DNA of 64,000 nt from an uncultured Oscillospiraceae bacterium (GTDB taxonomy: Bacteria; Bacillota; Clostridia; Oscillospirales; Ruminococcaceae), in contig CAJTTB010000002.1 of NCBI GenBank assembly GCA_910579175.1, positions 140,215 to 204,214 of the forward strand, read 5' to 3'. The translations under genes and the position numbers were made by a program. Positions 45,113-54,944 of this stretch are shown here, piece after piece. Position 1 is the first letter of the stretch. Each line of letters starts with the position of its first letter. A model generated the notes under the pieces. The model had not been told where the DNA came from, searched no databases, and saw nothing but the letters and a program-made list of their open reading frames with translations.

Positions 45113-46261
45113 TTATTTTACCAATGTGCCCATATTGGTGTCTTTTGCAAAATTTACCATATTATACAAAATCAATACATCTGTAAATTGTTCTTGTTCC
45201 ATATATTCAGACATTGCTTTGCGAAAATACCGAAAATCTACCAAATGTATTTCCTCAAAATGATTTGCAGCAAAGGGTAAAAAACTATGTGCATAAGAAT
45301 CCTTGATGATCAACAGCTTTTTGCCATTGGTCTGATTGGTTTTTACAGTTGCCAACGCATTATTTCCATTTAAAAACATAGAATATTTATCCTTTTTTTC
45401 CAAATACTCAAAATTATAAAGGGAATTCATTGGCTCTTTTTCTCCATTAAAATCCACTTGATAGGACATCTCTTGTTTGGGAAGATAAATAGAGATGCTA
45501 TCTGGTTTTGTAAATGGATTGTTGGCTTTGGAAAAAATTGTTCCATAAAAATCATCTGTGACCTGCTTAATGGTAAAATCCTGTTCAGTCCAGGGGGAAA
45601 TACCCGCTTCCTGTGCCCATTGTTGATAGGTTAAAAATGCACCATAACTTGTCCAGTGGTGATCTGTATGATAGTAAACATCCTGTTTTCGATGTTGACT
45701 GAGTGTTGAAAATGTATTGACAAAACTCCCCTCTGGGAGAGCATCTTCAATTTGATTTAACATCTCAACTTGATTGGCAGTTGGCGCATACTTGGGAAGT
45801 TTATCTTTTAATATCTCACTGGCAGTTGGTACAACCATTATTTTTAAATGCTCTTTTCCCAATTGTGGTTGATTGGTTTGTACAAATTCCTTTAGTCGTT
45901 TGATATTTCTTTGAAACTGTTCTTGATTGATATCTTCTTGTGTATATTTCTCTATCAAATAATCATCTTTTGCAAAGTATACACCTTTCATATCCTTTTT
46001 CTGAATCGCAAGGTCAACAACACTTTTCATGCCAACCCAACTATCCCTTGCTACAAATTGATCCGTTGTATAAGTTTCAAACTTTGATGAAAATGTGCCG
46101 CTGAAAAAATCAGTTGTTGAAAACTTTGGAAGCTCTTGCAAAAGACGATTTTCATTTTCTGAAAAACTTTTTTGTGGTGTCATCAAATTGATGATAGTCA
46201 AACCAAAAATGATCATCAGAAACAAAACCGTCATAATGATAGATTTTGTTCTTTTTCTCAT
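45113..46261 (-). CDS. DHHW-motif protein (AlgX/AlgJ-like SGNH fold)
   Basis: A 382-aa extracytoplasmic protein with one N-terminal membrane helix (IIMTVLFLMIIFGLTIINLM). The DHHW signature is present in YYHTDHHWTSYGAF, and a likely serine motif in IIKDSYAHSFLPF. This family resembles AlgJ/AlgX-type acetyl-transfer proteins and is regularly encoded with MBOAT O-acyltransferases. Here it lies in the same neighbourhood as an MBOAT gene and two DUF4358-like lipoproteins, so a role in surface polysaccharide O-acetylation is likely by context. It follows the lipoprotein gene by 17 nt. Confidence 0.82.
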   Translation of the reverse strand: MRKRTKSIIMTVLFLMIIFGLTIINLMTPQKSFSENENRLLQELPKFSTTDFFSGTFSSKFETYTTDQFVARDSWVGMKSVVDLAIQKKDMKGVYFAKDDYLIEKYTQEDINQEQFQRNIKRLKEFVQTNQPQLGKEHLKIMVVPTASEILKDKLPKYAPTANQVEMLNQIEDALPEGSFVNTFSTLSQHRKQDVYYHTDHHWTSYGAFLTYQQWAQEAGISPWTEQDFTIKQVTDDFYGTIFSKANNPFTKPDSISIYLPKQEMSYQVDFNGEKEPMNSLYNFEYLEKKDKYSMFLNGNNALATVKTNQTNGKKLLIIKDSYAHSFLPFAANHFEEIHLVDFRYFRKAMSEYMEQEQFTDVLILYNMVNFAKDTNMGTLVK

Positions 46262-46278
46262 CTCATTTTCAGCCCTTT

Positions 46279-46839
46279 CTATTTCCCACTCAATACCTTA
46301 TTAATCGCATCTACTCCAATTTGTGTTTGTTCTTCTGCATATTTTTTTGCCTGTTCTTCTGTTTCCTCTTCACCAAAGCCACCCAACATAACAAAAAATA
46401 CATAATTCCCCTGTTTGAGTACCTTGGAAGCATTGACTTTCTCTATATTCATTGGATATTGTAACGTATCATTGATTTGGGTATCTCGATAAGCATTCAA
46501 TGCCTTTTCTACTTCTTCTGCCTTTCCATCTTTTGCCTTAATCGCCACGAAAGTATCCACATGTCCACTCATCATAGGTCCTTCTGCAAAAGCATCATCA
46601 TACCAATCCGCAGAAACGCCAAATCTTTCAGAAAGTTCTTCTTTGGTAAATTCCATAGAAGGAATATAATTCTCTCCATAAGCATCTTTGACTGCCTGGT
46701 GAAATTTAGATAATGCAATATCTTGTTGTTGTGCATTAGAACTTCCAGTGGAATCTTGATTCGTTTGACAAGCAGTCAATACAGACATTGACAACATTGC
46801 GACAAGTGCTAAGGTAATCCATTTTAATTTCATTTTCAT
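46279..46839 (-). CDS. DUF4358-like lipoprotein
   Basis: A 186-aa lipoprotein with a clear signal peptide and lipobox (SVLTAC, Cys24). The mature part has the pattern ALSKFHQAVKDAYGENYIPSMEF and a second half with VDTFVAIKAKDGKAEEVEKAL and GNYVFFVMLG, which I associate with DUF4358. Function unknown. It is linked with the DHHW gene downstream and pcrA upstream (20-nt gap). A distant paralogue occurs at 50823-51281, next to the MBOAT gene. Confidence 0.78.
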   Translation of the reverse strand: MKMKLKWITLALVAMLSMSVLTACQTNQDSTGSSNAQQQDIALSKFHQAVKDAYGENYIPSMEFTKEELSERFGVSADWYDDAFAEGPMMSGHVDTFVAIKAKDGKAEEVEKALNAYRDTQINDTLQYPMNIEKVNASKVLKQGNYVFFVMLGGFGEEETEEQAKKYAEEQTQIGVDAINKVLSGK

Positions 46840-46859
46840 GTTTCATCTTTCCTTTTCTA

Positions 46860-49205
46860 TTATAATTTTTGTAATTTTGCAAAATTTGCCATAATTTTTT
46901 TTGTACCAACCTTTTCAAAAACAACCTCTACTAAAGTATCATTCCCCATTGGTGTCATAGAAATTACAGTTCCATCCCCAAACATTTTATGACGAACAGC
47001 ATTCCCCACGCGATAGTCTATTTTCACCTGCTCTTTTGGTGCAGAAACCCCAACAGAACGCACTTCTTTTTGATAAGTTCTTGGCGTATATTCTACTGAG
47101 ATTGGACGTGTACGAACCATACTCACCGATTTATCAATGAACTCTATAGACTTCATAGGCAATTCCTCTACAAAGCGAGAAGGCTGATTGCGGGTAGTAC
47201 TACCAAATAACATGCGTTGAACTGCATTTGTAATCAATAATTGTTCTTTTGCTCTTGTAATGCCAACATAGGCAAGACGTCTTTCTTCTTCAATATCTTC
47301 TGGATTTTGCAGAGCGTTATGGCTTGGAAAAATACCCTCTTCCATACCCAACAAAAATACAACTGGAAATTCCAATCCCTTTGCAGAATGAATTGTCATT
47401 AAAACAACTTTATTTTCTTCATTGTTTAGATTGTCCAAATCGGTAAATAATGCGATTTCTTCTAAAAATCCCCGCAAAGACCCTTGTGGATTTTCCTGTT
47501 GATACCTTACTAAATTGGATTTTAATTCATTGATATTTTCCAGTCTAACTTGCCCTTCATCGCCCTGTGCCATCAACGCAATGCGATAACCGGATTTTGC
47601 AAGCAGTTCTTCCAACAATTCTTCTAATGGTATATCAGACAACATTGCTGTCAATTCATCTATCATTTGCACAAAATCTTGTAGTGGCTTTGCCTTTTTG
47701 GAAAGGCTGGGATGTTGGTCTGCCTCTCGCATGATTTTCAGCATGCTCTCATGCGTTTGCACCGCAATCATTTCAATCGCCGAAATCGTTTGTAGACCAA
47801 TCCCCCTTTTGGGTTCATTGATAATGCGCTTTAATCTCAACCCATCATTTGGATTGTCTATCACCTGAAGGTAAGCGAGGATATCCTTGATTTCCTTTCG
47901 GTCAAAAAACTTCGTTCCTCCTACAATCTTATAGGGAATTCCCGCTTTGATTAACGTGCGTTCTATGCTATTGGACTGTGCATTCATACGATAGAGAATT
48001 GCATGGTCTGATAGACGTTTTCCCTGAGCAACATGATGTTGAATCATCTGAGAAATATAATCCCCTTCTTGTATATCATCACTTGCACGAAAAACTGTTA
48101 CTTTTTTTCCCACTGGGTTATCTGTCCAAAGGTTTTTTCCCTTTCTAGCGGTATTGTGCTCAATCACATGATTTGCGGCATTTAAAATATTTTGAGTGGA
48201 ACGGTAATTCTGTTCCAAACGAATGACTTTTGCTTGTTGAAACTGATGTTCAAAGCTGAGAATATTTTCGATTGTAGCGCCGCGAAATTTATAAATACTC
48301 TGGTCATCATCACCTACCACACACAAATTTTGATGTTTCTTAGAAAGTAGACTCACCAATCGATATTGAAGTGGATTGGTATCCTGATACTCATCTACCA
48401 ATATGTACCGATATAGATTCTGATAGTGCGAAAGTACATCTGGATATTGTTCAAATAACCTGACAACCAATAAAATAAGATCATCAAAATCCAAAGCATT
48501 CGCGTCTTTTAAATAACCTTGATAAAGCTGATAAACCTTTGCAACGACTTCTAAACGAAAATCAGCTTGCGCTTGCTCCAACATATCTTGGGGTGTATTC
48601 AAATTATTTTTTTGATTGCTAATTTCCGCTAGACACATTTTTGAAGGAAACATCTTCTCATCAATTTTTAAATCTTCTAAACAATCCTTGATAACTCTAA
48701 GGCTGTCACTGGTATCATAAATGGTAAAGGAAGGGGTATACCCCAAAACACCAATCTCACGACGGAGAATTCGGACACAAATAGAATGAAACGTACCTGA
48801 ACGCACATCACCTCCGGCAATCCCCAGCTTGGAAATCAAGCGCTCTTTGAGTTCATTGGCAGCTTTATTGGTAAATGTAATTGCCAATACATTCCAAGGG
48901 GAAACCGTATTCGTTTTCATTAGTTCTACCATGCGCTGGCGATCTGATTCTTTTCCCTGCGCATAATCCGCTAAGAATGTAAGCTGTTGGGGTGATAATG
49001 CTGCATCTTCAAAATAGGCATTTCCAAACTCCAACAAATATCCAATTCGATTTACCAATACCGTGGTCTTTCCACTACCTGCACCGGCTAAAATCAACAA
49101 AGGTCCATTAATATGAAATACTGCTTCTCTTTGCATATCATTTAAACCTTGGAATTCGCGTTTTAAAATTAATTTTCTCAACTGTTGTTCATTTTTATCC
49201 AACAT
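46860..49205 (-). CDS. pcrA: ATP-dependent DNA helicase PcrA/UvrD
   Basis: Superfamily 1A 3'-5' DNA helicase, 781 aa, acting in repair and replication-fork maintenance. It has the Q motif LNDMQREAV, Walker A AGAGSGKTTVLVNR, Walker B DEYQDTN, VVGDDDQSIYKFRGA, LEQNYRS and the C-terminal motif VVLMTIHSAKGLEFPVVF, then EERRLAYVGITRAK. The C-terminal ~110 residues end in a conserved KVGT...F module typical of PcrA. It is a housekeeping gene lying inside a surface-acylation gene set, and it probably shares a transcript with the lipoprotein and DHHW genes. Confidence 0.96.
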   Translation of the reverse strand: MLDKNEQQLRKLILKREFQGLNDMQREAVFHINGPLLILAGAGSGKTTVLVNRIGYLLEFGNAYFEDAALSPQQLTFLADYAQGKESDRQRMVELMKTNTVSPWNVLAITFTNKAANELKERLISKLGIAGGDVRSGTFHSICVRILRREIGVLGYTPSFTIYDTSDSLRVIKDCLEDLKIDEKMFPSKMCLAEISNQKNNLNTPQDMLEQAQADFRLEVVAKVYQLYQGYLKDANALDFDDLILLVVRLFEQYPDVLSHYQNLYRYILVDEYQDTNPLQYRLVSLLSKKHQNLCVVGDDDQSIYKFRGATIENILSFEHQFQQAKVIRLEQNYRSTQNILNAANHVIEHNTARKGKNLWTDNPVGKKVTVFRASDDIQEGDYISQMIQHHVAQGKRLSDHAILYRMNAQSNSIERTLIKAGIPYKIVGGTKFFDRKEIKDILAYLQVIDNPNDGLRLKRIINEPKRGIGLQTISAIEMIAVQTHESMLKIMREADQHPSLSKKAKPLQDFVQMIDELTAMLSDIPLEELLEELLAKSGYRIALMAQGDEGQVRLENINELKSNLVRYQQENPQGSLRGFLEEIALFTDLDNLNNEENKVVLMTIHSAKGLEFPVVFLLGMEEGIFPSHNALQNPEDIEEERRLAYVGITRAKEQLLITNAVQRMLFGSTTRNQPSRFVEELPMKSIEFIDKSVSMVRTRPISVEYTPRTYQKEVRSVGVSAPKEQVKIDYRVGNAVRHKMFGDGTVISMTPMGNDTLVEVVFEKVGTKKIMANFAKLQKL

Positions 49206-49387
49206 ATTTTTTACCTTTCTTTTTATTTGTAAACTGCTTGATGTTTCATTTAAAATAGGAACTTCTCGTTTTCACAAAGACTTATCAACATCGAACATCT
49301 ATCCATTGTATGCAATGCTCAAAAGCATTTTCTTTGGTATCTTCCTCATCTACTTTATCAAATAGTTGTAACCCTTTGCATTATCGT

Positions 49388-50806
49388 TTAAAATCTAAAA
49401 TACAAAAATGGATTATAAGAAGCATCTACCATATAGGCAATCGATAGAACAAATACTCCAATTAAATAAGCATTGTGACAACAACAAGCAACAATACTAT
49501 TTTCCTTGCGCAATACCAATTGATTGGCAAGTTTTTTGGGAAGGTTTGTGGCTCCAATGATTAAAATGATAAATAAAATCAAATTGGTATAGCACAGATA
49601 AATACTTTCTTGATTGGCAAACCCATTTCCATACACCCCAAACATCGCTTTGATATAATGAAAAGCTTGAGTAAAATTATCAAATGCAAATAATGCCCAA
49701 CTCACCACTACCAAAAACATCGTATAGATATGACCAATGATGTTTGGCAATTTTTGTAATAGACGCAGTAAAAACAACTTTTCAAAAATCAATAAAACGC
49801 CAAAATAAACACCCCAGATGATAAAATTCCAACTTGCACCATGCCACAATCCCGTCAAAAACCATACAATACAGATGTTGCGCAACTGAAAGAGTTTTCC
49901 CTTTCGATTGCCACCCAATGGGATATAAACATATTCTTTAAACCAAGTGCCCAGCGACATGTGCCACCTTCTCCAAAACTCGGTAATGCTTCTGGATAGA
50001 TAGGGATAGTCGAAATTTTCCAAAAAGTGAAATCCAAACATTCTGCCCAAACCAATTGCCATATCGGAATAGCCAGAAAAATCAAAATAAATCTGAAATG
50101 TAAATGCCAACACGCCAATCCAAGCAGTTAGTATTGGCAGATTGGAAGCCTCCATACCCGAAATGCTGTCCCACAATAATCCAATGTTATTTGCAAGTAA
50201 AACTTTTTTGCCAAGCCCCAACAAAAATCGATTGACTCCACTTGCGAAATTATCAAAACTCTCTGTTCTATGATTTAATTCTTCTGCTACTGTTTTAAAC
50301 CGCACAATCGGTCCTGCAATGAGTTGGGGAAATAACGCAACATAAGCGCCGAATGAGATGATATTATGTTGTACTTTGGCATCTCCTCGATAAACATCAA
50401 TGGTATATGACATCGTTTGAAAGGTATAAAAGGAAATCCCAATTGGAAGAGGTAAGTTCATCAACGGAATATTTATCCTAAAAATGGCATTGATATTTTG
50501 CAAGATAAAATCTCCATATTTAAAAAACATTAAAATTGCCAAATTAATTACCATAGATGAGGCAACAAACATCTTTGCCTTTTTTCGGTTTCCCACCCTC
50601 AAAGCATTGTGAACCAACTTCCCATGTGTAAAATCCACTATTGTAGAAAATAACATAATCACTACATAAACTGGTTCGCCCCAAGCATAAAATACAAGAC
50701 TGACCAAAAACAACACAAAATTGCGGTACTTCTTTGGTACCGCAAAATAAGCTATCAATGTAATGGGCAGAAAATAAAATAAAAATAAAACACTACTAAA
50801 TACCAT
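49388..50806 (-). CDS. MBOAT family O-acyltransferase (AlgI/DltB-like)
   Basis: Multi-pass membrane acyltransferase of 472 aa. It has the MBOAT/AlgI hallmarks: YFDFSGYSDMAIGLGRMFGF, FWRRWHMSLGTWFKEYVYIPLGGNRKG, and the catalytic histidine in WFLTGLWHGASWNFIIWG. It moves acyl groups, usually acetyl, across the membrane onto wall or surface polymers. Its neighbours, a DUF4358-like lipoprotein and an SGNH protein upstream and a DHHW protein downstream, are typical partners. The acceptor polymer is unknown. It follows the lipoprotein gene by 16 nt. Confidence 0.93.
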   Translation of the reverse strand: MVFSSVLFLFYFLPITLIAYFAVPKKYRNFVLFLVSLVFYAWGEPVYVVIMLFSTIVDFTHGKLVHNALRVGNRKKAKMFVASSMVINLAILMFFKYGDFILQNINAIFRINIPLMNLPLPIGISFYTFQTMSYTIDVYRGDAKVQHNIISFGAYVALFPQLIAGPIVRFKTVAEELNHRTESFDNFASGVNRFLLGLGKKVLLANNIGLLWDSISGMEASNLPILTAWIGVLAFTFQIYFDFSGYSDMAIGLGRMFGFHFLENFDYPYLSRSITEFWRRWHMSLGTWFKEYVYIPLGGNRKGKLFQLRNICIVWFLTGLWHGASWNFIIWGVYFGVLLIFEKLFLLRLLQKLPNIIGHIYTMFLVVVSWALFAFDNFTQAFHYIKAMFGVYGNGFANQESIYLCYTNLILFIILIIGATNLPKKLANQLVLRKENSIVACCCHNAYLIGVFVLSIAYMVDASYNPFLYFRF

Positions 50807-50822
50807 GTCATTACAACTCTTT

Positions 50823-51281
50823 CTATTTGCTTACTTCATGAATCACCTTTTCAGCTTGATCATTGTGATCAGAAATACACAAAATCACATAATCTCCCTT
50901 TACTTGTAACACTGGATCATTGAGTTTTGGAATTTCCTCTGGGATATAATTTTCAAAATCGGCTTTTTTATTTTTAATCCTCTGTTGGGCTGACTTTTTC
51001 ACTGTTTCCGTATCATTTGTTTGAAACACTGCCACTTCTTCTGCGGTAGCACCAGAACCCATATAAACAGACATATCACTGATTTGTGACTGAGACAATC
51101 CATATAAATCCAAAACGGTATCTTCTTCCACCTTTGCAAGTTGGTCTTTAAACGTTACACCACTCACCAATTTAGATGCCAATTCATCTGGGCTAACTGA
51201 AATCGTTTTACCTGTGTCACATCCAACCAGAGATATTATCATGGTTGTAATGACTGTCATTGCCAATAATTTTTTTATCAT
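50823..51281 (-). CDS. DUF4358-like lipoprotein
   Basis: A 152-aa lipoprotein with signal peptide and lipobox (IISLVGC). The mature portion includes LDLYGLSQSQISDMSVYMGSGATAEE, AVFQTNDTETVKK and DYVILCISDHNDQ, as in DUF4358 proteins. It is a distant paralogue of the one at 46279-46839. I prefer the ATG at 51281; a GTG four codons upstream is in frame. It sits between the SGNH and MBOAT genes and is co-oriented with them, suggesting an accessory role in acylation. Function unknown. Confidence 0.78.
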   Translation of the reverse strand: MIKKLLAMTVITTMIISLVGCDTGKTISVSPDELASKLVSGVTFKDQLAKVEEDTVLDLYGLSQSQISDMSVYMGSGATAEEVAVFQTNDTETVKKSAQQRIKNKKADFENYIPEEIPKLNDPVLQVKGDYVILCISDHNDQAEKVIHEVSK

Positions 51282-51321
51282 ATTTCCAAACACTCCTTAA
51301 CTATCTATCCAATCCTTATCA

Positions 51322-52284
51322 TCAACTATTTTGTCTTAAAAAATCAGCCCATTTTAAACAATACGGCTGATTTAAATGAATCCCATCTACAGAGGCATCG
51401 GCTGGCAAATTCTGCTGTGCATCCATCACGCTTTGACGTACGTTTAGATAACTTACCCCCTCTCCAAATTCTGTCGCCAACTGCTGCAACAATCGATTGT
51501 ATTCATCAATTTTAGGGTTATTATAAATTGCATCAGAAGCAGATTTTTCTGCGGTAACCGGAAGAATTGACTGAATATAAATTATTGCATTTGGTTGTTC
51601 TTGTCGAACAGTTTGTACAAGCTGACGGTATTTATCAATAAATACATCACTATAAGCCCAACCCAATTCATTTACACCCAACATGATATAAACCTTATCA
51701 AATTGTCTGGTCTTCAATGCCTGTGGAACGGTCAGTTGATTTCCGACTGCATCAGTGACAATTGGTTTTGTCATAGCACTTGTCACATTCAACCCCGTGG
51801 CTGTATAAAAAGTCGCCTCTGACAAATCAGAATACAATTGTAACCCTCTTGTTCTGGAATCCCCAATAAACAGTGTATTTGAAAAATCCCCCTGTGCAGC
51901 TGGCTGTGAATTTGTTTCAGGCGTTGTCTGTGTGGGAACCGTTGGAGAGTCGCTGCTATTTGCTGATACAGAAGAACTGTCTTGTACTTGTTGACTATTT
52001 TGTTGTGTACTTTGCTGACTACTTTGTTGTGTACTCTGTTGATCACTTTGTTCTATACTCTGCTGGCTACTTTGCTCTACAGAATTAAAGTCTGATTGGT
52101 CTTGTGAAAAAATTTCTACAAATGAATAATCCAATTCTTGTCGTTTTCGAAACTCATCATTTTGCATACTTCGATAAATCACCAATACTATAACAAATAA
52201 AATAAAAAAAAGTAAAATAAAAGTAGCCACAAATATACGACCCCAATGGTATTTTACTTTTCTATTTCTTGTTTTATTTTCCAT
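51322..52284 (-). CDS. Membrane-anchored SGNH/GDSL hydrolase-like protein
   Basis: A 320-aa protein with a short cytoplasmic N-terminus, one membrane helix (IFVATFILLFFILFVIVLVIY), then a low-complexity Gln/Ser linker (repeated QQSTQQSSQ, residues ~65-105), then an SGNH domain: block I FIGDSRTRGL, block III MLGVNELG (Glu-Leu in place of the usual Asn-Asp) and block V DGIHL. It probably transfers or removes acetyl groups on surface glycans in concert with the adjacent MBOAT protein. The repeat DNA of the linker (52000-52080) may be slippage-prone. Confidence 0.85.
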   Translation of the reverse strand: MENKTRNRKVKYHWGRIFVATFILLFFILFVIVLVIYRSMQNDEFRKRQELDYSFVEIFSQDQSDFNSVEQSSQQSIEQSDQQSTQQSSQQSTQQNSQQVQDSSSVSANSSDSPTVPTQTTPETNSQPAAQGDFSNTLFIGDSRTRGLQLYSDLSEATFYTATGLNVTSAMTKPIVTDAVGNQLTVPQALKTRQFDKVYIMLGVNELGWAYSDVFIDKYRQLVQTVRQEQPNAIIYIQSILPVTAEKSASDAIYNNPKIDEYNRLLQQLATEFGEGVSYLNVRQSVMDAQQNLPADASVDGIHLNQPYCLKWADFLRQNS

Positions 52285-52669
52285 CTTCTCTACATCCTAC
52301 TACACTTTCATATTTTTTACTAATATCTTATCTTAAAACAAATCATCATATTAATGGATTGGTAAAACCAATTACATTTTACAATTCGTTGTCAAGTTAT
52401 TTCTATCATTTATCTATCTGGTGACAGATCCCCTATCATTTTCAACATGTTTTTTGATTACAGCTGCTATTTTTAAGATGTTTTTTTCTTTTGAAAAGTT
52501 TTCTACATTTATATTATTTTATTATGAAACAGCTTTAGTAAAATTATAACACAACAACTTAAAATTTCAATATCTTTTCTTCAACAAATCATTTCATGAT
52601 GGTTACAAATAGAAATAACTTCACAAAAAATAGGCAACAAAATTCCATAGGTCTGATACAAATGTGCTA
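52285..52669. other. Intergenic region with divergent promoters
   Basis: AT-rich, no ORF. It contains the minus-strand promoter at 52543-52570 and a small palindrome ATTGGTAAAACCAAT at 52358-52372. Confidence 0.5.
52543..52570 (-). promoter_or_regulatory. Promoter of the SGNH-DUF4358-MBOAT operon
   Basis: TTGAAA (52565-52570), 16 nt, TATAAT (52543-52548) on the minus strand; the leader would be ~250 nt long. Confidence 0.55.
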
Positions 52670-52698
52670 TTGACTTTTCAGAATGATTCTCATATTAT
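52670..52698 (+). promoter_or_regulatory. beta-galactosidase promoter with Fur-family-like box
   Basis: TTGACT (52670-52675), 17 nt, TATTAT (52693-52698). The spacer is a near-perfect 7-1-7 inverted repeat TCAGAATGATTCTCA (52678-52692), which resembles Fur/PerR/Zur boxes. The box call is by pattern only. Confidence 0.55.
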
Positions 52699-52784
52699 TA
52701 AATCAATATAATTTTTAATGAATATTTTATCATTTTTTGTTTTATAAATCAATTATTTGAATCCCCCACAAAGGAGCATTATTT

Positions 52785-54896
52785 ATGCAGGATAAAAGAC
52801 AAATTAAAAAATTCCCTCCCATTACACCAAAGGTTCCCCATATCATTCACGGAGGCGACTATAATCCAGACCAATGGTTGTCTATGCCAGAGATTTTACA
52901 AGAAGATGTTCGTCTTATGAAATTAGCGGGAATCAATAGCGCCTCTGTGGCTATCTTTGCTTGGAAAGCATTGGAGCCAGAAGAAGGCATTTACCATTTT
53001 GAATGGCTGGACCAAACACTGGATAGACTTCATCAAAATGGCATTTCTGTTATCCTCGCCACTCCATCTGGAGCACGCCCAGCATGGATGGACCACAAAT
53101 ATCCAGAAGTGTTGCGCGTCAATGCAGACCGCACCAAAAATCTGCATGGTGAACGCCATAACCACTGTTATACCTCTCCTTACTATCGTAAAAAAGTATT
53201 TGAAATGAATCGGCTGTTGGCAGAACGCTACCACAATCACCCAGCAGTCACGATGTGGCATTTGTCCAATGAATATGGTGGAGAATGCCATTGTGAACAC
53301 TGTCAACAAGCCTTTCGGGAATGGCTCAAGGTCAAGTATGACAACGATATCCAAAAGCTCAATCATGAATGGTGGACCTATTTTTGGAGTCATTCCTATT
53401 CCAATTTTGATGAAATCGAATCCCCTTCTCCCCTAGGAGAACAAAACACACATGGTTTAAATCTAGATTGGATGCGCTTTGTGACTTACCAAACAACTGA
53501 ATTTATGAAAAATGAAATTGCAGCCGTCAAACAGGTGGATCCATCTTTGCCAGTTGTCACCAATCTGATGGGAACTTATCCAGGGTTAGACCCTTGGAAA
53601 ATGGTCGATGTGTTGGATGTCGTTTCTTGGGACAACTATCCCGAATGGCATAATTTGGACAAGCCCGAAACAGTTGCATCTTCTGTCTCCTTTGTACATG
53701 ATCTCAACCGCTCTTTAAAGAAAAAACCATTTATGATGATGGAAAGTACTCCTAGTATTGTCAACTGGAAACCAATCAACAAATTAAAACGCCCTGGCAT
53801 GCACATATTATCTTCTATCCAAGCAATTGCTCATGGCAGTGACACCGTTCAATACTTTCAGTGGAGAAAAGGGCGAGGCGCTAGTGAAAAATTTCATGGC
53901 GCAGTTGTAGACCACTGTGGACATGAACACACCCGTGTCTTCAAAGAAGTGGCGCAACTGGGAAAAATCTTAAAACAACTCGATGGTATTGTCGGTACCA
54001 CTGTCAAACCACAAGCGGCTATCATTTATGACTGGGAAAACAAATGGGCAATTGATGATTTAAAAGGTTGGAGCACCTCTGATAAAAATTATGAGGAAAC
54101 CTGTAAACAACATTATCATGCGTTTTGGAAACGAGGTATTCCCACAGATGTCATCAATATGGATTGTGATTTTAAAGAATATCAAATGATTTCTGCCCCT
54201 ATGCTCTATTTGTTAAAACCCACCGTTGCCGACCGACTCAAAGCATTTGTAAAACAAGGTGGCACTCTAATTTTAACTTACTGTACTGGTCATGTAAATC
54301 AAAATGACCTTTGCTTTTTAGGAGGTTTTCCCGGTGATGGCTTACAAGAATTAACTGGTATTTGGGCAGAGGAAATGGACACATTATATCCTACCGAAAC
54401 ACGAAAATTCCATTATCAAAACAATTCCTTAACATTAACAGGAGCAGCAACAGCACACACCTTCTGTGAATTGATTCACCCCAAAGAGCATTGTGAAGTT
54501 TTGGCTGTTTATGATGAAGATTTTTATCAAGATATGCCAGTGATTACAAAAAATCTATATGGCAATGGAAACTGTTATTATCTAGCTGCTCGTACTGATT
54601 TTGAAACACTAAATGCGTTTTATGGCAAATTGATTGAACAAGCCAACTTAGAGGTACCTTCCAAACAAATACTCCCAACTGGTGTCACCATTCAACAGCG
54701 TTATGGCGATGGGGAAAATTACTGGTTTGTTCTAAACTTCACCAATGCAGAACAAACCATCACACTCAACGAACAAAATACTTATTTTGACATTATCTCC
54801 AACCAAAAAACATCTGCGACCATCACACTCCATTCCTATGGATTTGCTATTTTAAAAACAGAATCAGTCAGTTCTCTCACTTTTATCAAAAAGTAA
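52785..54896 (+). CDS. GH42 beta-galactosidase
   Basis: A 703-aa cytoplasmic glycoside hydrolase of family 42, releasing beta-linked galactose from oligosaccharides. The N-terminal signature HGGDYNPDQWL, the acid/base Glu163 in MWHLSNEYG, the zinc-site cysteines CHCEHC, and the nucleophile near residue 320 in MMMESTPSIVNW are all present. The trimerisation and C-terminal beta domains are complete, including QALAHGSDTVQYFQWRKG-like sequence. AAAGGAG precedes the ATG. No sugar transporter is adjacent. The gene stands alone except for the membrane protein 48 nt downstream. Confidence 0.95.
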   Translation: MQDKRQIKKFPPITPKVPHIIHGGDYNPDQWLSMPEILQEDVRLMKLAGINSASVAIFAWKALEPEEGIYHFEWLDQTLDRLHQNGISVILATPSGARPAWMDHKYPEVLRVNADRTKNLHGERHNHCYTSPYYRKKVFEMNRLLAERYHNHPAVTMWHLSNEYGGECHCEHCQQAFREWLKVKYDNDIQKLNHEWWTYFWSHSYSNFDEIESPSPLGEQNTHGLNLDWMRFVTYQTTEFMKNEIAAVKQVDPSLPVVTNLMGTYPGLDPWKMVDVLDVVSWDNYPEWHNLDKPETVASSVSFVHDLNRSLKKKPFMMMESTPSIVNWKPINKLKRPGMHILSSIQAIAHGSDTVQYFQWRKGRGASEKFHGAVVDHCGHEHTRVFKEVAQLGKILKQLDGIVGTTVKPQAAIIYDWENKWAIDDLKGWSTSDKNYEETCKQHYHAFWKRGIPTDVINMDCDFKEYQMISAPMLYLLKPTVADRLKAFVKQGGTLILTYCTGHVNQNDLCFLGGFPGDGLQELTGIWAEEMDTLYPTETRKFHYQNNSLTLTGAATAHTFCELIHPKEHCEVLAVYDEDFYQDMPVITKNLYGNGNCYYLAARTDFETLNAFYGKLIEQANLEVPSKQILPTGVTIQQRYGDGENYWFVLNFTNAEQTITLNEQNTYFDIISNQKTSATITLHSYGFAILKTESVSSLTFIKK

Positions 54897-54944
54897 GGGT
54901 ACTTTATCTATTCTACAATATCAAAGAAAGGTTTCTATGTTCAA

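Noticed and set aside
52923..53393. 156-codon ORF antisense to the GH42 gene
   Set aside because: Shadow of a highly conserved coding region on the other strand, with no start signal.
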